Shown here: one piece after another, positions 45,747 to 54,932 of the stretch
Numbering within the stretch: position 1 is the first letter of the stretch
Layout of the letters: the number at the start of each line of letters is the position of its first letter
NCBI GenBank assembly: GCA_963800975.1
Contig: CAWDDB010000014.1
Coordinates: 1-64,000, forward strand
Origin: JALYGY01 sp963800975
Lineage (GTDB): Bacteria > Actinomycetota > Rubrobacteria > Rubrobacterales > Rubrobacteraceae
Direction of reading: 5' to 3'
Length of the DNA: 64,000 bases
Position numbers and translations under genes: made by a program
The notes under the pieces: model-generated
The model's input: only the letters and a program-made list of their open reading frames with translations
The model's database searches: none
What the model was told of the DNA's origin: nothing

Positions 45747-46532
45747 TCAACGGCGGTACGGTGGGCTGGTGTGCGTCTCTTCGCGCAGGAACTCTTCCCA
45801 TCGGACCTTGCCGTACCTGCGGTTCGGGCACGTCAGCGCGCCGCCGCGGAAAGCGCGGGCCGTCTTGCCTGGCAGCGGGAACGTCAGCAGTCTCTTCTTG
45901 CTACCGACGGACTCGAGGTAGGCACTCATCACGTCTTCCACGGTCCTCATCTCGGGCCCGCCGACGTCCGGGACACGGCCGGCAGGCTCCGAGAGGATCA
46001 GATCTACCATCCTGTCGGCGACCTCCCAGGAGTCTATGGGCTGCCCGATCAGGCCCTTCGGCACCGGCACCACGGGCAACCGGGCCAGGGCACGGGCCGC
46101 CATGAGGACCAGCTCGTAGAACTGGGTGGCCCGCAGGATGGTGTGCGGAACAGGCGATCCCTGCACGACCCGCTCGGCATCCAGTTTCACGCGGTAGTAG
46201 GGGTAGGATTGCGCGCGGTCTATGCCGACGATAGAAACGTACACGACGTGCGAGACGCCTGCCCTGGAGGCCGCTTGGAGCAGGCGCTTCGTCCCTTCGA
46301 CGTCCGTCTGGCGGGCCTTGCGGATGGGGCTGGTCGCGCAATGGACTATCGTGTCGACGCCGTCCACGGCCGCCTCCAGACCTTCCCCGGTCGTCAGGTC
46401 TCCCTGGATGGTGCCGGGACGGTTGCTGCGGCTGAGGACACGGGGGTGTATCCCTTCGGAGCGGAGCCGTTGCACCAACTTGTTGCCGAGTACCCCGGTC
46501 CCGCCGGTGACAAGTGTCTCCGCCCCGTTCAC
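45747..46532 (-). CDS. NmrA/atypical SDR NAD(P)-binding protein
   Basis: 261 residues. The N-terminal Rossmann motif is TLVTGGTGVLGNKLVQRL (GxxGxxG). Then DVEGTKRLLQAASRAGVSHV and YYRVKLDAERVV (YxxxK-like) follow. Such proteins act as sugar-nucleotide or quinone reductases or as redox sensors. GTG 46532 has AAGGAGGATATTCA upstream. The gene overlaps nothing real and begins 80 bases after the membrane protein at 46612. Confidence 0.85.
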   Translation of the reverse strand: MNGAETLVTGGTGVLGNKLVQRLRSEGIHPRVLSRSNRPGTIQGDLTTGEGLEAAVDGVDTIVHCATSPIRKARQTDVEGTKRLLQAASRAGVSHVVYVSIVGIDRAQSYPYYRVKLDAERVVQGSPVPHTILRATQFYELVLMAARALARLPVVPVPKGLIGQPIDSWEVADRMVDLILSEPAGRVPDVGGPEMRTVEDVMSAYLESVGSKKRLLTFPLPGKTARAFRGGALTCPNRRYGKVRWEEFLREETHTSPPYRR

Positions 46533-46611
46533 TGAATATCCTCCTTCCGCTCAGACGAGTCCAGGTACGGCACGTGGCCAAGCTCCTCGGGGTGATATTC
46601 CGCCGCCTCCA

Positions 46612-47091
46612 TCATCGCGGGTCCGACCCGGGGCGCCGTTGCGGGCGAGTGATCCCGCCGCAAGTTTTCCTCCCGGCTCGACCGACCCGCGAGCGCGTTA
46701 CCCGCAGCGCCACCCAGAGCCCGAACACGGCCCCGAACGCCTGCAGCAAGGCAAGCAGCAGCGCGGTAACCCCGAAGGCGGTCCCCCAGGCTCCTGGCGG
46801 TTGCGTAAAGACGTTGTCCGGTCCGGGGATGAGGTAGTGGTAGAGGAGACCGAAGGCTAGGGATGCCGCCATAGATACGCCCAGCAGCCACGCCCCCGAC
46901 AGCGAGAACCGGGTCCAGAGGAGGACCGCGGCGACGACCGGCGCGGCGTAGATGACCACCGCCACGTACGCCAGCTGCCACGCGGGCAAGGACATAACAT
47001 GCTGCCCCGCGTGGGAGGCCGTGTGCGCGGCGTTGACCACCGCGGAGACGGCAACCACCGCCGTGCCAAGAAACGCTTCGCTCCTGCGCAC
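46612..47091 (-). CDS. membrane protein of unknown function
   Basis: About 159 residues with four membrane segments: AVVAVSAVVNAAHTASHAG, LAYVAVVIYAAPVVAAVLL, GAWLLGVSMAASLAFGLLYH and GVTALLLALLQAFGAVFGLW. The loop HYLIPGPDNVF between segments 3 and 4 is conserved-looking. GTG 47091 is chosen because GGAGG lies 8 bases upstream; TTG 47106 is an alternative. The basic C-terminal tail may be cytoplasmic. Function unknown. Confidence 0.65.
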   Translation of the reverse strand: MRRSEAFLGTAVVAVSAVVNAAHTASHAGQHVMSLPAWQLAYVAVVIYAAPVVAAVLLWTRFSLSGAWLLGVSMAASLAFGLLYHYLIPGPDNVFTQPPGAWGTAFGVTALLLALLQAFGAVFGLWVALRVTRSRVGRAGRKTCGGITRPQRRPGSDPR

Positions 47092-47268
47092 CGTCTGGAC
47101 CTCCAAGCCCGCCTGGTTTTGCGGGTTCGCTCTTACCCACGAGACGCGTCAGCGCACGATTCCGTGACAAGACGAAACTCCGAGCATCCGTTCTCGACTC
47201 GGACCCGTTCGAGCCCCTCCGTCGACCACCTCGCCGAACGAAGGCGCAAGGCCCCGGGATGCCCGTCC

Positions 47269-48351
47269 TCAGCGCGCGTCGTCTTTTTCGGCATCGGATC
47301 CGGCCTCAGACAACCGACGTTCTTCCTCCTCGACGTAGCGGGCGAACTCCCCCGTACCTCGCGGCCTCGGCTCCCTCGCCGAACCGACGAGCGCCCTCTC
47401 GAAGGTTCGTGAGGCCGCGGAAGCGACGAAAGCACGCCCGATCTCATCGACCACCCCTCGCGGCGTTCCGTCTGGCGCCGCGATCCCCCCGAAGACCGGC
47501 ACCGTGACGCCGGCCCCGAGCTCTCTTGCGGTGGGAACGCCGGGGAGGTCCGGGCATCGCCCATCGGAGAGCATGGCGAGCGCCCGCAGCTCCCCGGCCA
47601 GGATATCCGAGAGCACCACCGCGTCCAGCGGGACGAGCGCGGTCTCCACCTCGGCGTCGTAGATCGCCTGCGTCGGCGACTTGTTCGCGGGCGACTTGGG
47701 CGAGAGATCGGCCCCGATCTCCTTCTCCAGGGCCAGCGTCCCCGCGCGGTAGACGGTCCCCGCCCCCGGGTCGGCCACCTCCACGAACCCCGGATCCTCC
47801 TTCGCGGCCCTCACGAAGTCCCCGAACTCCTCGAAATCCTCCCACTGCAGGGTCTCGACCTCAGGGTCGCCCTTCGCCACGAGCACCGCGAACCCCACGT
47901 CGGTCTGCGCCGCCATCTCGAAGTCCCCGGGCCCGACCCCGCCCGGCCCCGTTCGTCCCGAAACCAGGAGTTCCTCCGTGACGTAGGCGAGCTGGTGGCC
48001 GTCCGGCTCCTCGTCGGCGACGTCGCGCCAGGCGCTTTGTCCGCCCTCACCTGGCAGCTGGTACACGAAAAGGCGGGTACCTAACGGTCCTTCGGAGAGG
48101 CCCGCGAGGACGCGGGCAGCCCGGTCGAGGGGCATGCCCGGCTCGGACGGCACCACGAGGCGGGTGGACGGTTGGAATGCCTGGTGCCCGAGTTCGTCCT
48201 CGACGGGTTGTCCCTGCGCCCCGGCTGCCCTGCCACCGCCGTCCTCGCCGCCCGAGTCCGGATCCGCCACACCTCCCCCCTCGCCGGAACACGCTGACCC
48301 CGCCACGCCAAGCACCAGAACCAGCATCAGAATTCGCAACCCTCCGCGCAT
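47269..48351 (-). CDS. TctC/Bug-type tripartite tricarboxylate substrate-binding lipoprotein
   Basis: 360 residues. A signal peptide with lipobox GVAGSAC (Cys21) is followed by an acidic Gly-rich linker to about residue 50. The binding domain shows RLVVPSEPGMPLDRAARVLAG, YVTEELLVSG near the ligand loop, and GGIAAPDGTPRGVVDEI, all typical of TctC/Bug proteins. No TctA/TctB permease genes are near, so it is an orphan receptor that may serve a distant permease or signal. It is divergent from the CGNR gene, with a palindrome between. Confidence 0.8.
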   Translation of the reverse strand: MRGGLRILMLVLVLGVAGSACSGEGGGVADPDSGGEDGGGRAAGAQGQPVEDELGHQAFQPSTRLVVPSEPGMPLDRAARVLAGLSEGPLGTRLFVYQLPGEGGQSAWRDVADEEPDGHQLAYVTEELLVSGRTGPGGVGPGDFEMAAQTDVGFAVLVAKGDPEVETLQWEDFEEFGDFVRAAKEDPGFVEVADPGAGTVYRAGTLALEKEIGADLSPKSPANKSPTQAIYDAEVETALVPLDAVVLSDILAGELRALAMLSDGRCPDLPGVPTARELGAGVTVPVFGGIAAPDGTPRGVVDEIGRAFVASAASRTFERALVGSAREPRPRGTGEFARYVEEEERRLSEAGSDAEKDDAR

Positions 48352-48446
48352 CCGTCACCCACCTTCCGCCCGAGCCAGGCCCCTCCGCCACGCCCAAGAC
48401 CGTCACCACGCTCGGGCTCATCTCAACACTATCGTTTACTTTACAG

Positions 48447-48462
48447 CGGTGTTAGAACACCG
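48447..48462. promoter_or_regulatory. palindromic operator upstream of the CGNR gene
   Basis: CGGTGTTAGAACACCG, a perfect 16-bp palindrome, nested within a wider inverted repeat AACACT (48424) / AGTGTT (48467). It is in the divergent region of tctC-like and CGNR genes, 55 bases before the CGNR start codon. Confidence 0.55.
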
Positions 48463-48516
48463 GTCAAGTGTTTTGGAAGGTGTGAAAAGCGGTTGGGCGA
48501 GGTGTAGACTGGCGGG

Positions 48517-49116
48517 GTGAAAGGCGAGCCGAACAACACGTTCTTCGCGTCCGAGCCGGGCGGTCGGGAGTCGGCGCCGGGTGAGCTGGCGTTGGTGCAG
48601 GCCTTCGTGAACACGGTGGCGACGGAGGGGGAACTCCACTGGGAGGCGTTCGCAGACCCGGACGCTTTGCGCTCGTGGTTGACGCAAAGGGAGCTGCTGG
48701 GGCGCGGGGAGCCGGTCGGAGACGCCGGCGTCTTCCGGGTCGTGGAGGTAAGGGAGGCCCTGCGGACGCTGCTCGCCGCCAACAACGGGTACGACGTCGA
48801 TCCCGAGGCCGTCTTGGCGCTGAATCAGGCTTCGGAGAAGGCTGGGCTCACCGTGCGGTTCGGCGCGGACGGGCATGCGGCGCTCGAGCCTATTGCCGGC
48901 GGGGTAGACGGGGCCATCGGCCGGGTGCTGGCCGCCGCGCACGCCGGGATGGAAGACGGCACCTGGAGGCGGCTGAAGGTCTGCGCCAACGGGGGCTGTG
49001 CCTGGGCTTTCTACGACCGCTCCAGGAACCGTTCGGGCCGGTGGTGCTCCATGGATGTGTGCGGCAACAGGACGAAGACCCGCGCCTACCGCCGGCGCAA
49101 GGCCGAGACATCCTGA
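48517..49116 (+). CDS. ABATE/CGNR zinc-finger transcriptional regulator-like protein
   Basis: 199 residues. The N-terminal ABATE domain (about 20-140) contains LVQAFVNTVATEGE and VREALRTLLAANNG; the C-terminal CGNR finger is CANGGCAWAFYDRSRN then CSMDVCGNR, with four Cys for zinc. These are predicted stress-linked transcription factors in actinobacteria. GTG 48517 has GGCGGG in front, a weak site. The perfect palindrome just upstream is a candidate autoregulatory site. Confidence 0.87.
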   Translation: MKGEPNNTFFASEPGGRESAPGELALVQAFVNTVATEGELHWEAFADPDALRSWLTQRELLGRGEPVGDAGVFRVVEVREALRTLLAANNGYDVDPEAVLALNQASEKAGLTVRFGADGHAALEPIAGGVDGAIGRVLAAAHAGMEDGTWRRLKVCANGGCAWAFYDRSRNRSGRWCSMDVCGNRTKTRAYRRRKAETS

Positions 49117-49225
49117 TCCCGCGACCTGCTTGCTAGCCCGGCTCTGGATCCGGGCGCGTAAACGCCTGCCTTCTATCTATCCTGCCGACAACCGTAATGT
49201 CGAGAATAGAAGCCTGTGTCGGATG

Positions 49226-50638
49226 CTAGTGGGAGAGGGTGGACAGCGCCCAACCTACGGGCCACAACACGGCGTGGCGCGCCTTGGCCCACAACGAGGC
49301 CTCATCGTAACCACTCTGGGTGACCAGGGGGCTGCTCCCGACACTCCGACCGTTCACGAAGACTTCGACAACTCCGAGTTCCTGGTTGGCCTTCGCCGAG
49401 ACGGGAGGCTTTCCAACGGTTACCCGCCGCTCGACCTCTAGACCGGGACCTGCGGGTCCCATAACGTCAGCGGTGGCAACGAGGCTCGTGGTTTCTCCGT
49501 GCCGGTATGGCAAACGGGCCTCCTTATAAACCCGCCCTTCCTGGACGAGCGGGCGACGCTCGTAGCCGTCGAAGCCATAATCGAGTGCCTTACTGGCGGC
49601 CTCAGAGCGGGACCTCTCGCTGCCGGCTGCGAGCACGACAGCCACGTACGATTCGTCGTCGCTTTGGGCCGAGGCGACGAGCGAGAAGCCACCCTCGGTA
49701 GAGGTGCCCGTCTTTACCCCGTTCGCCTTCCCGTATTCGTACAGGAGGTCGCTTGTGTTGAAGACGGCTATCGTCCTGGCCTGGGTGCTGATCGTGGTTT
49801 GCTTGGTTTCGACTATGTCGGCGAACGCGCGGTAATGCATCGCCTTTCGGGTTATCGCCGCGAGGTCGCGGGCGCTGGAGTAGTGCTCGCGGTCGTCGAG
49901 GCCGGCCGGGTCCTCGAAGTGGGTGTTCTCGAGGCCCATCTCCTCAGCCTTGAGGTTCATCTTCGCCACGAATCTCTCCACCCCGGCCCTGCCCCCCCCG
50001 CCGCCCACGTGCTCGGCCAGGGCGTAGACCGCCTCGGTGCCCGAGGGGACGAGCGAGGCGACGAGTAACTCCCTCACGCTCAGGCGCTCGCCCTTGATAA
50101 GACCCACGTTGCTGTAGGTGAAGCCCACGAAGCGCTCGGCCTGGTCGGAGATGGTGACCTCCTCGTCCAGGTTCACCCCCTCCTCCAGCGCCACGAGGGC
50201 CGTCATCACGTTTGTCGTGGAGGCTATCGGCAGCCGCTCGTCGGCGTTCTTGCCGGCCAGGTAGATCCCCGTGTCGGCTTCGACGAGTGCCCAAGCCCTT
50301 GCATCGACATGGAGAGGCTCAGGCGCCGATGGCGCCGCCGTTTCCTGAACCTCCTGGGCTCCGGCCCTGCCCTGCTCGGAAGAGCCCGGGACAGCGATAA
50401 ACACGAGCGCAAACGCGGTCAGCGTAACGGCTACACTTGCGAGGTTCGGCGTTCCTCGCGTTCTGGGACGCTTTTCCTTCCCTGCGGACCGCGCTACCAG
50501 CGGCACACGCGAGCCGTTCTCACGATCCGACCTCGAAGCCAACCCAAGGGTCATCGCACCCGAGGGCGACGCGCTGTCCGGCCACTTCTTCGCCGATCGT
50601 CGAGTGCCCCGGTTACCTTGGCGGCGCAGACCCAGCAT
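49226..50638 (-). CDS. D-alanyl-D-alanine carboxypeptidase family protein lacking two catalytic motifs
   Basis: 470 residues of the DacF/PBP5-like (S11) fold. A membrane segment at about 68-88 (VAVTLTAFALVFIAVPG) anchors or exports it. The first motif, SxxK, reads STTN (in PIASTTNVMTALVALE); the second, SxN, reads SGT (LVPSGTEAV); only the third, KTG, is intact (GVKTGTSTEGG). With neither the general-base Lys nor the Asn, it is unlikely to be a normal DD-carboxypeptidase, unless AAC for AAG is a sequence error. A C-terminal beta domain follows. ATG 50638 is used; a downstream ATG at 50554 would shorten the N-terminus. Confidence 0.82.
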   Translation of the reverse strand: MLGLRRQGNRGTRRSAKKWPDSASPSGAMTLGLASRSDRENGSRVPLVARSAGKEKRPRTRGTPNLASVAVTLTAFALVFIAVPGSSEQGRAGAQEVQETAAPSAPEPLHVDARAWALVEADTGIYLAGKNADERLPIASTTNVMTALVALEEGVNLDEEVTISDQAERFVGFTYSNVGLIKGERLSVRELLVASLVPSGTEAVYALAEHVGGGGGRAGVERFVAKMNLKAEEMGLENTHFEDPAGLDDREHYSSARDLAAITRKAMHYRAFADIVETKQTTISTQARTIAVFNTSDLLYEYGKANGVKTGTSTEGGFSLVASAQSDDESYVAVVLAAGSERSRSEAASKALDYGFDGYERRPLVQEGRVYKEARLPYRHGETTSLVATADVMGPAGPGLEVERRVTVGKPPVSAKANQELGVVEVFVNGRSVGSSPLVTQSGYDEASLWAKARHAVLWPVGWALSTLSH

Positions 50639-50650
50639 AAGTCCCGGCCC

Positions 50651-51295
50651 TCATTTCCTGCCTGTACGTAGTAGTGCCGAAACGTCGTGCTGCGACAAGA
50701 GCGCGTAGCCAACCGCCAGCCAAAGCAGACCGAACACCGCTCCGCCTCCAACGTCGCCAGAAGCGATCGCGATGGGAAGCGACACAATAAGAAACGTGCC
50801 GCACCACTGGGGCAATACCCGCAGCCTCAAGGTCGCGATCCCCATCAACAAGAAGCCCAGGAGCGAAGCCCACAGGCCCACCGCCAACATCGGGTCGAGG
50901 GGCTTGAGTCCGGAAGGGCTACCCGACACGAACGAAAATGTGAGTCCCGCCAACAATAGCGAGGTACCAGTGAAGGCCCCCAAGAAGCCGGCCGTTCCGA
51001 GGCGCCCGTAACCGGGGCTTTGCCGCGCATGCAAACCCACGACCCCTGCTACCGTGCCCGCCAGGGCGAGGAGGAATAACGCCTCGTTCAGGGTGACGAA
51101 ACCGCGGAGTTCCGGGCTCGGCCCATTCGGTACCGTTGCGACCAGGATGCTAGAACATATCCACCCGGCGCCGGCAATCAAGGCACCATGAGCACCTAGC
51201 CGTACCAGGTCGAAGGAGGCGACGCGCACACTCGTCTCCGATAACAGCGGACGCAGAGTATCAGGTGATCGCCCCGACCGTCTCTTCAAGGCCAC
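50651..51295 (-). CDS. membrane protein of unknown function
   Basis: 214 residues with about six hydrophobic segments: AHGALIAGAGWICSSILVAT, ALFLLALAGTVAGVVGLHA, LGAFTGTSLLLAGLTF, LAVGLWASLLGFLLMGIA, CGTFLIVSLPIAIASGDVGG and VFGLLWLAVGYALL. Its pattern resembles DUF4386-like proteins, but I am not sure. GTG 51295 is the start used. It lies 12 bases upstream of the carboxypeptidase-like gene, so they are probably co-transcribed. Confidence 0.68.
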   Translation of the reverse strand: MALKRRSGRSPDTLRPLLSETSVRVASFDLVRLGAHGALIAGAGWICSSILVATVPNGPSPELRGFVTLNEALFLLALAGTVAGVVGLHARQSPGYGRLGTAGFLGAFTGTSLLLAGLTFSFVSGSPSGLKPLDPMLAVGLWASLLGFLLMGIATLRLRVLPQWCGTFLIVSLPIAIASGDVGGGAVFGLLWLAVGYALLSQHDVSALLRTGRK

Positions 51296-51921
51296 GGTGC
51301 CCCATTACCTTTTGGATTGCTCTCGCAATCCACCTGACCGTCTACCGCCGGACCCCCAGCAGACCCAGCGCATGAGCCCACGGTGTTCGAGAACCAGGAC
51401 TCAAAGGGAATGTTACGCCCTGTTTCATCCTCAAGAAGCCTTGGGCGCCCCTCTGGAACGCCTCTGCGGGGTCACTTTCACCAAGATATGTACACCGCGG
51501 CGGAAGCATACCCAACGGGTAGTACAAACAAGATAAAAAAGTAACCCTCGTGGCAGTTGCTCCACCACAACATTCTAGGGGTGGAGGACCTACCATGTCT
51601 ACAGTCGGCGATCCTTGTGCAAAGCTTGGCCTCGGGATTCAGGTCATTGCGGGAAAGGTTCCGTTCGCCGACAACGACCCTCCTGGCATGGTAGGTCAAC
51701 GTTCGTGCACGGCGTCGCGATAGCATTGCCCTGCAGACTCCCGAGGTCTCCTGCCATTCCGACGTCGGGTGGGATCGAACAACGTTCGCGCTCGGTGGTG
51801 CATCAGACGGTCCAGCGAACGCCATCCGAGTTGGTTCTCGGCACGAGCCGATCGACGTCGTGCTACTGTTTACCGGTCGCATAGTCACGAACCGGTCGCG
51901 ACCGACGGCGGAAGGAGCCCC
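51296..51921. other. 626-base stretch with no supported gene
   Basis: It includes an AT-rich patch at 51520-51545 (AGATAAAAAAGTAA) in otherwise GC-rich DNA, which may be a promoter for either flank. Open frames here are short and not recognised. The last 10 bases are the ribosome site of the DUF2252 gene. Confidence 0.4.
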
Positions 51922-53268
51922 ATGGCCGGAACTGTTGACCTGGGTCGGCAGCACGAGTCCTCCGACGAGCGTCAGACAAAGATCGTCGACGTGCTGTTGG
52001 ACGCCTTCTCGGAGCTCATGGTGGCGGACCCCGATGCGTTCCGCCAGAAGTTCCGGAAGATGGCCGCCGATCCGTTCGCCTTCTATCGCGGCAGCGCTTG
52101 CCTGTTCTACGCGGACATGGAGCAGGAGGAAGACCGTTGGGCGGACGAGCGCACCAGCCGCGTCTGGATCCAGGGCGACCTGCACGCGGAGAACTTCGGC
52201 ACCTACATGGACGGCGACGGGGTGTTCGTCTTCGACGTCAACGACTTCGACGAGGCCTACATCGGCCACTTCACCTGGGACATCAAGCGGATGGCGGCGA
52301 GCGTGGCCCTGCTCGCGTGGATGAAGGCCATCTCGGACGCCGACATCGCGTCGCTGATCGAGACGTTCGTCCGAGCCTACGTGCAGCAGGTGCGCTACTT
52401 CGTCGACAGCGACCGCGACCACGAGTACTCGCTGCGGCTGGAGACCACAGACGGCGAGATCCGGGAGGTGCTGCTGGAGACCCGGCTGAACACCAGGATC
52501 AACCTGCTCGACAAGATGACCCTGGTCGACGAGAGGTTCGAGCGGAGGTTCCGGCGCGGCGCCGGCATCCGCGATCTCGACGACGCCGAACGGGCCGAGG
52601 TGCAGGCCGCATACGAGGCTTACCTGGAGACTATCCCTGAGGCGAAGCGCTTCCGGAGCCTGACCTACGAGGTAAAGGACATCGTCGGCCGCAAGGGCTT
52701 CGGCATCGGCTCGGCCGGGCTTCCCGCCTACAACATATTGGTGGAAGGCCCGACCCAGGCGCTGGAGAACGACGTGGTGCTCTCGATGAAACAGGGCAAC
52801 GTCGCGGCCCCGAGCCGGATCGTGCGCGATGAGCGCATCGGGCGTTACTTCAAGCACCACGGGCACCGCACGGCTGTCTCGCAGCGGGCACTGCAGGCCC
52901 ACGCCGACCCATGGCTCGGCTACACCGAGATGGACGGGGTCGGCTTCGTCGTCTCCGAGCTCTCGCCCTACGTCGAGGACTTCGACTGGTCGGATCTCAC
53001 AGAGCCCGAGCAGATGGCACCGGTGCTGGACTACCTTGGTCGGGCGACGGCCAAGGTGCACTGCGTGGCGGACAAAGACTCCGACCCGACTATCGTCGGA
53101 TTCCAGACCGAAGACGAAATCGTCGAGGCGGTCAGCGGCAACGAGGAGAAGTTCGTCGAGGAGATGGTGGCCTTCGGCATGGGCTACGCCGAGATCGCCC
53201 GCGACGACCACCAGCTGTTCGTGGACGCCTTCCGTAACGGTCAGATCCAGGAGCTGACGGATCGGTGA
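51922..53268 (+). CDS. DUF2252 family protein (kinase-like fold)
   Basis: 448 residues. The N-terminal family block is PFAFYRGSACLFYADM, then WIQGDLHAENFGTY and FDVNDFDEAYIGHFTWDIKR. The GDLHxxN and DxND motifs resemble the catalytic loops of aminoglycoside-phosphotransferase-like kinases, a known feature of this family; the substrate is unknown. ATG 51922 has GGAAGGAGCCCC directly upstream. A hairpin follows the stop codon. The antisense strand is also open over most of this region, but that frame is a shadow. Confidence 0.88.
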   Translation: MAGTVDLGRQHESSDERQTKIVDVLLDAFSELMVADPDAFRQKFRKMAADPFAFYRGSACLFYADMEQEEDRWADERTSRVWIQGDLHAENFGTYMDGDGVFVFDVNDFDEAYIGHFTWDIKRMAASVALLAWMKAISDADIASLIETFVRAYVQQVRYFVDSDRDHEYSLRLETTDGEIREVLLETRLNTRINLLDKMTLVDERFERRFRRGAGIRDLDDAERAEVQAAYEAYLETIPEAKRFRSLTYEVKDIVGRKGFGIGSAGLPAYNILVEGPTQALENDVVLSMKQGNVAAPSRIVRDERIGRYFKHHGHRTAVSQRALQAHADPWLGYTEMDGVGFVVSELSPYVEDFDWSDLTEPEQMAPVLDYLGRATAKVHCVADKDSDPTIVGFQTEDEIVEAVSGNEEKFVEEMVAFGMGYAEIARDDHQLFVDAFRNGQIQELTDR

Positions 53269-53341
53269 GACACCGTATGGATCCTGCATGGACACTGGTG
53301 CGCGTGCGGTCGCACTCCGATCATACGACACCACTAGAAAC

Positions 53342-53367
53342 GGGCCGGGACTTCTGCGTCCCGGCCC
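53342..53367 (+). terminator. 10-bp stem hairpin after the DUF2252 gene
   Basis: GGGCCGGGAC, 6-base loop, GTCCCGGCCC. It lies between convergent genes, so it may serve the FG-GAP gene as well. No T-run. Confidence 0.65.
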
Positions 53368-53422
53368 CTTCGAAACCCGCCGCGGTAGTAGCGAGGCGAC
53401 CCCGCCGGGAGGAGAGTTTACT

Positions 53423-54772
53423 CTAGTCTTGTCCGCCGTCGCTTCTGTCCTCGATGGAACGCAGGAGGCCGTTCTCGCTGTCTGAGCCGCCCACCCCGAT
53501 GGCCGGTTTCTGCGTGGCGTTGATCAGGACGGAGAGGGTATCCAGGGTACGTGGGTCCTTGTTGCCGAAGTTCGCCACCGTCAGATCAGGCTTGCTGTCC
53601 CCGTTGTAGTCGCCCCTGACCACAGCCACGGGGCCGTCACCTACGTCGAACTTTACCGGCCTGGAGAAGACGAACCTGCCCGGCCTCGCGAAGGAGCCCT
53701 TGGCGTTGCCCTTCAGGATGGCGACGTTGCCCTGGTTCGTGCTTTCGCCGCTGATGCTCACAAACGAGTTGGCGACCGCCACGTCGAGCTTGCCATCCTG
53801 ATTATAGTCGCCGGAGGCTAGCGTGATGGGTCCCTTGCCGCCGACCTTGAAGGTCCTGGAGGCCGAGAAGGCGCCTGTGCCGCTGCCGAAGGAGATCGAG
53901 ACGCTATTGGAAACGTTGTTCGTGGTCACGATATCCCGGGCGCCGTTGTTGTTGAAGTCGTCGGCCACCACGTCGGAGGGGTTGCTCCCCACCGGCACGA
54001 CCGGGCCCGCCGTGAAGGTGGCGCCGGGGTCGTCGCCGAAGAACACCTCCACGGTGCCTTCACCGGTCGTCCCGACGGCCGTCACCGCCAGGTCCAGGTC
54101 GCCGTCGCCATTGAAGTCGGACCTGGCAATGCCCAGCGGGAGGTCGCCGAAGGGGATGTCTTGTTCCTCCGTGAAGTTGCCATCACCATCGTTGACCAAG
54201 ATGGTTACGCCTCCTGGCCCCGTTGAGGCCGAATCGAGGGTGTTCACGAACGCCAGATCCGGGTCGTTGTCGAGGTCGAAGTCGCCGATGGCGACGTCGC
54301 GGGCAAGGGTATCGCCCGTGTTATTCGTCGGCTGGTTTGTGGTGGAAAGAGCGAAGTTGCCGGTGCCGTCGCCCAGCAGGACCGAGAAAGTGCCCGAGCC
54401 GAACGTGACCACCAGGTCGAGGAAGGTATCGTCGTTCAGGTCACGGGTGGCCAGGGATCGGGGTCCCCCGCCGGTCGAGCTCCCCGCGTCTAAGATCCGG
54501 GGGTCCTGATCGAAGGTGGCCTGGCCGCTTCCCAGGCGGACGGCGACGCCCCGCGTGCCTGCCGCGTTCGCGTTCGCAAGATCGAGGAAACCGTCGTTGT
54601 TGAAGTCGGCGTTGACGACGTCTACGGGGTCGCCACCCGCCCTGTATATGTTCCCGGTTGGCTGAGGCTTGAAGGCCAATTCGCCCTTCCTGGCGAAGGA
54701 TGGCGAGCCCACCGCCACCAAGAGCGCTACGAAGGCGACCAGCAACGATACCCTGGATAAGGTCTTCTTCAT
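53423..54772 (-). CDS. secreted FG-GAP/VCBS repeat protein, seven repeats
   Basis: 449 residues. A signal peptide (MKKTLSRVSLLVAFVALLVA then VGSPSFA) precedes seven calcium-binding-like repeats with cores DFNNDGFLDL, DLNDDTFLDL, DFDLDNDPDL, DFNGDGDLDL, DFNNNGARDI, DYNQDGKLDV and DYNGDSKPDL. Seven such units suggest a seven-bladed beta-propeller, as in integrin alpha subunits. It is probably exported and binds ligand or surface. A short Ser/Asp tail ends the protein. ATG 54772 has AGGGAAAGAGAG upstream; the frame extends beyond but without signal-peptide sense. Confidence 0.88.
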   Translation of the reverse strand: MKKTLSRVSLLVAFVALLVAVGSPSFARKGELAFKPQPTGNIYRAGGDPVDVVNADFNNDGFLDLANANAAGTRGVAVRLGSGQATFDQDPRILDAGSSTGGGPRSLATRDLNDDTFLDLVVTFGSGTFSVLLGDGTGNFALSTTNQPTNNTGDTLARDVAIGDFDLDNDPDLAFVNTLDSASTGPGGVTILVNDGDGNFTEEQDIPFGDLPLGIARSDFNGDGDLDLAVTAVGTTGEGTVEVFFGDDPGATFTAGPVVPVGSNPSDVVADDFNNNGARDIVTTNNVSNSVSISFGSGTGAFSASRTFKVGGKGPITLASGDYNQDGKLDVAVANSFVSISGESTNQGNVAILKGNAKGSFARPGRFVFSRPVKFDVGDGPVAVVRGDYNGDSKPDLTVANFGNKDPRTLDTLSVLINATQKPAIGVGGSDSENGLLRSIEDRSDGGQD

Positions 54773-54932
54773 CTCTCTCTTTCCCTGATCCTGCCACGTT
54801 AACCGAACCGGAATTACTCGCCTTTCCCCTGCGCACGCTTCCCTTGCGTCGCACCATCCTCCGCGAACGACACCGCTTCCCAGAAGCGATCCACGGCACA
54901 GGGGAGCCACTACATGGATGCGGTCGGCGGCG

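Noticed and set aside
51478..53334. Open frame of about 618 codons antisense to the DUF2252 gene
   Set aside because: The plus-strand protein has strong family motifs and a good ribosome site; the antisense product has none.
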